Below, one piece after another: positions 60,329-64,000 of a DNA stretch of 64,000 bases. A program made the position numbers and the translations under genes. The notes beneath the pieces are model-generated. The model was not told the origin of the DNA, made no database searches, and saw only the letters and a list, made by a program, of their open reading frames with translations. This DNA is from JAKPUX01 sp964436305 (GTDB lineage Bacteria > Zhuqueibacterota > Zhuqueibacteria > Residuimicrobiales > Residuimicrobiaceae). The stretch covers positions 1 to 64,000 of the forward strand of contig CAYTCI010000011.1 of assembly GCA_964436305.1 (NCBI GenBank). Reading direction: 5' to 3'. The stretch's first letter is position 1. Each line of letters begins with the position of its first letter.

Positions 60329-62698
60329 ATGAAAGCCATGAGATCTCGAACCCTACTTTGGGCCGCGGCAGGTGTGGCGCTGTTGCTGACGGCTGTTGTG
60401 CTGGCGCCGCCGGCCGCCCGGCGGCTCGACCACCGCGCGGCGCATTCATGGAAGCTCTATGATGACCGGGGCGGCCTGCTGCGGGAGGTGCTTTCCGGCG
60501 AAGCGGGCTGGAGCACCTGGGTCCCGCTGCAGCAGATGGGGCCGGACTTGGCCGCCGCGGTCGTGGCGGTGGAGGACAAGCGGTTTTATCATCATCCAGG
60601 CATCGATCCGCTGGCCATCCTGCGCGCGGCCTGGCTCAATCTGCGCCAGCGGGAGGTGGTGTCGGGGGGATCGACGCTGACGATGCAGCTGGCGCGGCAG
60701 CTTTACCGCCTGCCACGGCGATGGTACGCCAAACCCCTCGAAGCCCTCCTCGCCCTGCGTCTCGAAGTCTGGCTGAGCAAGCCGGAGATTCTCGAGCAGT
60801 ACCTCAACCGGGCGCCCTTTGGCAACCAACTTTTTGGTGTCGAGGCGGCCAGCCGCACCTATTTTCAGCGGCCGGCGCGGCTGCTCTCGCTGGCCGAGGC
60901 GGCCTTTCTCGCGGGGCTGCCGCAATCCCCCTCCCGGTTCAATCCCTATACCCACCCGGAGCGCGCGCGCCGGCGCCAGGCGGCGGTCCTCGCCGCGCTC
61001 GAGCGGCAGGGCGGCCTCGAGAGCGAGCGGCTGCTCAGCGCCCTTGCCCAGCCGCTGGTGATAGCGCCGCGGCAGACGGCCTTCGCCGCGCCGCACTTTT
61101 GCCAGATGGTGCTGGAGGCGTGCCGCGACCAGGCGGCCACCGGCCCCGAGTTTCGGACCACCCTCGACAGCCGCCTGCAAACGCGGCTGGAACAGCTGGC
61201 CGACGGGCACCTCGCGCAGCTGGCGGCCAACCATGTCACCAATGCGGCGGTGCTGGTGCTCGAGAATCGCAGTGGGGCCGTCAAGGCCTGGGTGGGATCG
61301 CGGGATTTTTTTGATGAGCTGCATCAGGGGCAGGTGGACGGTGTCCGCAGCCTGCGCCAGCCCGGTTCGGCGATCAAGCCTTTCACCTATGCCCTGGCGC
61401 TCGAGAACGGTTTTACCGCCGCCTCCATTCTGGCCGATATCGAAAGCTTTGCCGGCGAGGGCGAGGGGCGTCCGGTCGTTCATAACTATGACGAAAAGTA
61501 CCATGGTCCGGTGCGTCTGCGCACGGCGCTGGCCTGTTCCTACAACGTCGCCACTGTGCGGCTGCTGGACGCCCTTGGGGTCGACTTGCTGCTCGAGCGG
61601 CTGCAACGGTCCGGGCTCACCAGCCTGAACAAACCGGCCTCCTTTTACGGCCCGGGTCTGACCCTCGGCAACGGCGAGGTGACGCTGCTGGAGCTGACCA
61701 ATGCCTACCGTGCCCTGGCCAACGGCGGGGTGCTGCAGCCCCTCCATTTTTTGCGCGAGGATTCCGCCCACGGCGCGCTGACGGACCAGGAGGCGCAGGT
61801 CGCGACCGGCGAGCGCGTCTTTTCACCGCAGGCGGCCTTCATCATCGCCGACATCCTCGCCGATCATCGCGCCCGTGCTCCCGCCTTCGGACTTGGCGGC
61901 CCGCTGCATCTGCCCTTCTGGTGCGCGGCCAAGACCGGGACGACCAAGGATTTTCGCGACAACTGGACGGTGGGATTCACCAGCGAGTATACCGTCGGGG
62001 TTTGGGTCGGCAATTTTGATGGTCAGCCGATGGAGAAGATCAGCGGTATCACCGGCGCCGCCCCGCTATTCCGTGACGTCATGCTGGAGCTGCACGCCGA
62101 TCACGATCCGCTCCCGCCATTGCCGCCCGCCGGGGTGAAGCACACTCCGATCTGCCCGGTTTCGGGGCATTCGCCCGGAGCGGATTGCCCCGGCAGCCTC
62201 GAGGAGTGGTTCATCGCCGGCACCGGGCCCGCGCGGGAATGCCGGGTGCACTGCCGGGTGGCCATCGATCGCCGCAACGGCCTGCTGGCCTCGGCGGCGA
62301 CACCGCCGGCCGATCGCGAGAGCCGTGTCTATGAGATCTGGCCGCCGGAGTTTCGCTCCTGGATGGCTGCCCAGCATCTGCCGCTGCCGCCGGCGGACCG
62401 TTCACCGCTTCCGGAGGTGCAGACCGCGCGTCTGGCCATCGTCGCGCCGGCGGACGGGGATATCCTCAAGATCGATCCGGTTCTGCGCCGGGAATTTCAG
62501 ACCCTGCTGCTTGAGGCGGTTGTGCCCGAAGGTATCCGCGAGATCGAATGGCTGCGCGGCGACACCACCCTGGCCCGGGTACGGGCGCCGTTTCAATGGC
62601 GCTGGCCGCTCACACCCGGACGCCACGCCTTCCGCATCCGGGCGCAAGGCCGGACCGGATGGCTGGAAAGCGCGGCAGTGACGATCCGGGTGCTGTGA
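60329..62698 (+). CDS. pbpC: penicillin-binding protein 1C
   Basis: 789-residue bifunctional peptidoglycan synthase: N-terminal membrane anchor (about residues 6-26), glycosyltransferase domain with VAVEDKRFYHHPGIDPLA (catalytic Glu, near residue 80) and GGSTLTMQLARQLY, then the transpeptidase with SAIKPFTY (active-site Ser, near residue 349), SYN in ACSYNVATV and KTGTTKDFRDNW near residue 535, and the PBP1C-specific C-terminal domain from about residue 700. ATG 60329 is chosen; 60338 is an alternative, and neither has a strong ribosome site. Confidence 0.95.
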   Translation: MKAMRSRTLLWAAAGVALLLTAVVLAPPAARRLDHRAAHSWKLYDDRGGLLREVLSGEAGWSTWVPLQQMGPDLAAAVVAVEDKRFYHHPGIDPLAILRAAWLNLRQREVVSGGSTLTMQLARQLYRLPRRWYAKPLEALLALRLEVWLSKPEILEQYLNRAPFGNQLFGVEAASRTYFQRPARLLSLAEAAFLAGLPQSPSRFNPYTHPERARRRQAAVLAALERQGGLESERLLSALAQPLVIAPRQTAFAAPHFCQMVLEACRDQAATGPEFRTTLDSRLQTRLEQLADGHLAQLAANHVTNAAVLVLENRSGAVKAWVGSRDFFDELHQGQVDGVRSLRQPGSAIKPFTYALALENGFTAASILADIESFAGEGEGRPVVHNYDEKYHGPVRLRTALACSYNVATVRLLDALGVDLLLERLQRSGLTSLNKPASFYGPGLTLGNGEVTLLELTNAYRALANGGVLQPLHFLREDSAHGALTDQEAQVATGERVFSPQAAFIIADILADHRARAPAFGLGGPLHLPFWCAAKTGTTKDFRDNWTVGFTSEYTVGVWVGNFDGQPMEKISGITGAAPLFRDVMLELHADHDPLPPLPPAGVKHTPICPVSGHSPGADCPGSLEEWFIAGTGPARECRVHCRVAIDRRNGLLASAATPPADRESRVYEIWPPEFRSWMAAQHLPLPPADRSPLPEVQTARLAIVAPADGDILKIDPVLRREFQTLLLEAVVPEGIREIEWLRGDTTLARVRAPFQWRWPLTPGRHAFRIRAQGRTGWLESAAVTIRVL

Positions 62699-62753
62699 CG
62701 GGCCGGAACAAAGCCCTGACCGTGGATGTTACACCTATACATTGTTTTACGGG

Positions 62754-63245
62754 ATGGAAGCGATGCGGGAGATCGGAACCGTTACTGAAAATCTCGGAAG
62801 GGTAGCCAGGGTGCGCATCGAGCGTCCGGCGATGTGCGCCGGCTGCTCCGGCTGCATCGAACTGGGCGGCTCTTCGCAACGTCTGATCGAGGCGGAGAAC
62901 GGCATCGGCGCGGCGGTGGGCGAGCGGGTGGAATGCGAAATCCCTGCCCGGCAGCTGCTCAGCCATTCGTTCCTCGTTTTTGTCCTGCCCCTGCTCTTCA
63001 TGGTGGCGGGTTATATTCTGGCCGCCCGGTCTGCTGGACCGCTCCCGGCTGCAGCCGAAGGGCGCGGCATCGCCGGGGCTTTCGCCGGCCTGCTCGTTGC
63101 CTACGCCCTGATCCGGTTGATCGACCGGTGGTGGAGCCGCCGTCATGCGGCGGTCGCCCGCATCACCGGCCGCGCCCCGCTGGATGGCGATGCGCGGCTG
63201 CCGGTTTGTCCCTCCCCCGCCATATTCCATGGAACTACCAGATAG
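62754..63245 (+). CDS. SoxR-reducing-system protein RseC family
   Basis: About 163 residues. N-terminal cysteine motif CAGCSGC (near residue 25) after ARVRIERP, followed by a short beta domain and two membrane helices (about 66-86 and 100-120), the layout of RseC. RseC proteins work with Rnf/Rsx complexes or as stand-alone redox membrane proteins; no rnf genes are seen here. Start may be ATG 62754 or 62763. Follows pbpC after 55 bases. Confidence 0.83.
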   Translation: MEAMREIGTVTENLGRVARVRIERPAMCAGCSGCIELGGSSQRLIEAENGIGAAVGERVECEIPARQLLSHSFLVFVLPLLFMVAGYILAARSAGPLPAAAEGRGIAGAFAGLLVAYALIRLIDRWWSRRHAAVARITGRAPLDGDARLPVCPSPAIFHGTTR

Positions 63246-63252
63246 GAAAACC

Positions 63253-64000
63253 ATGCGCCGATATCTTGTCTTGTTCTCTTTGATAGCCTGGGCTGCGGCC
63301 TCTGCTGCGGTACCAGCGGGTGTGCGAATGCTTTCGAGCTCCAGCCAGGGGCTGGTGCTTGAATTCGTCCCGCAGAACTGGCAGGTCGATTCGGTACGCA
63401 TCGACGGCCGCGCCTGCTTGACGGCGCAGTTTACCGGCGCCGAGATGACCGGCGCGCCTGGTGCGCCGATGCTGCCCGCCCGCTCGCTGGTCGTCGGCTT
63501 GCCGCCACAGGGTGGTGTCTCGCTGCGGGTCGTCACGGCGGAGTACGATACCCGTCGCGGGACGATGCTGCCGATGGGGCGGCTGGTGCCGGATGGCATT
63601 CTCTCCCGCACGCTCTATGAGACGGCAGCGTCCGGTTCCGCCGATCAAAGCTTCGGCCCAGCGGTGGCGGAGCTCGCCGAGCCGCAGGAATTCCGCGGCC
63701 AGCGGACCGTCCGTCTCACCTTTTATCCCGTTCAGGCGGCGCCGGGGCTGGACCAGGTTCGCCTCTATCGCCGCGTGGTGGTGGAACTCACCTTTGTCGG
63801 CGCCGGCAGCGCGACAGCCGCTGCAGCGACCGCGGGCGCGGACGATGGGCTTTTCCAGGATTTGCTGGTCAACAGCCAGCAGGCTCGTCCCTGGCGCAGC
63901 GCCCCGCCGGCCCGCCTGGCCAAAGCGACGCGGGCCAATTTCCCTGGCGACAACTGGTACAGGATCATCATCCGCGGCGATGGCAAGGGCAGCAAGGAAG
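63253..64000 (+). CDS. C25 (gingipain-type) peptidase propeptide region, 3'-truncated by window edge
   Basis: 249 codons are visible and the frame is open to the window end. Signal peptide (4-19), then VRMLSSSSQGLVLEFVPQNW near residue 24 and PARSLVVGLPPQGGVSLRVV near residue 76, and LYRRVVVELTFVG near residue 170, which match the N-terminal propeptide of gingipain-like C25 cysteine peptidases. Catalytic domain and C-terminal domain are outside the window. AGGAAAA precedes the ATG, eight bases after rseC. Confidence 0.75.
   Translation, partial: MRRYLVLFSLIAWAAASAAVPAGVRMLSSSSQGLVLEFVPQNWQVDSVRIDGRACLTAQFTGAEMTGAPGAPMLPARSLVVGLPPQGGVSLRVVTAEYDTRRGTMLPMGRLVPDGILSRTLYETAASGSADQSFGPAVAELAEPQEFRGQRTVRLTFYPVQAAPGLDQVRLYRRVVVELTFVGAGSATAAAATAGADDGLFQDLLVNSQQARPWRSAPPARLAKATRANFPGDNWYRIIIRGDGKGSKE

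Noticed and set aside
58707..60332. Plus-strand frame of about 540 codons
   Set aside because: Antisense to the aminotransferase and the start of the dipeptidase gene; no family signal.
1..64000. CRISPR arrays, rRNA, tRNA, insertion sequences, prophage
   Set aside because: None seen: no regularly spaced repeats, no rRNA or tRNA signatures, no transposase or phage proteins among the coding regions.

Overview
The window is a gene-dense, GC-rich (roughly 60-65 percent by eye) stretch of a bacterial chromosome with no rRNA, tRNA, CRISPR array, insertion sequence or prophage that I can see. Several traits point to a Gram-negative bacterium of the FCB assemblage or a neighbouring candidate phylum (KSB1 or Calditrichaeota-like): gmhA (heptose/LPS), a group II geranylgeranylglyceryl phosphate synthase, exported proteins ending in FlgD-Ig-like (Por/T9SS-type) domains, cohesin- and dockerin-like modules, and a gingipain-type (C25) propeptide. 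The lineage is an inference from gene content only.

Layout. 1-10786: compact same-strand run: alaS (5' end missing), GGGP synthase, CpsB-like PHP phosphatase, gmhA, a BatA/VWA membrane protein, hflX, a secreted beta-propeller and folC. 10933-21236: orphan MalK/MsmX-type ATPase, rho, rpmE, DUF1385 protein, prfA, prmC, phosphomannomutase, rnr and a flavin reductase. 21321-22697: secreted subtilisin. 22819-28292: a phosphate operon, phoU-pstS-pstC-pstA-pstB1-pstB2, in which PhoU carries a catalytically dead tyrosine-phosphatase-like tail and the two PstB ATPases have complementary degenerate motifs. 28487-35280: a split 2-hydroxyacyl-CoA dehydratase activase pair, plsC, then a second phosphate system (DUF47 protein plus Pit). 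35337-42834: cspA, a BaiN-type flavoprotein, a GNAT, a peptidyl-prolyl isomerase lipoprotein, a phosphoglycerate-mutase-like protein, pyk, ptsN and pepT.

43000-45425: an operon of a lipoprotein, an ECF sigma factor, a zinc-finger anti-sigma factor, a cysteine-bearing CnrX/Spy-like membrane protein and a 10-cysteine exported mini-protein. This is a good candidate for an undescribed envelope metal- or thiol-stress system. 45516-49784: TrmH methyltransferase, a small membrane protein, FabL-like enoyl reductase and glgP. 50229-56453: four tandem exported proteins built from cohesin-like, dockerin, KNH-like and FlgD-Ig modules. 56564-64000: UPF0316 protein, C69 dipeptidase, aminotransferase, PBP1C, RseC-like protein and the start of a C25-peptidase-like gene cut by the window edge.

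Regulation. Nine candidate sigma-70-type promoters with exactly 17-bp spacers were found by eye; four share the same -10 hexamer TAAATT. Several strong intrinsic terminators mark operon ends, and two leaders (ptsN, cspA) contain a terminator-like hairpin between promoter and gene. The most interesting points are the asymmetric PstB pair, the PhoU fusion and the ECF/Cys-rich operon.
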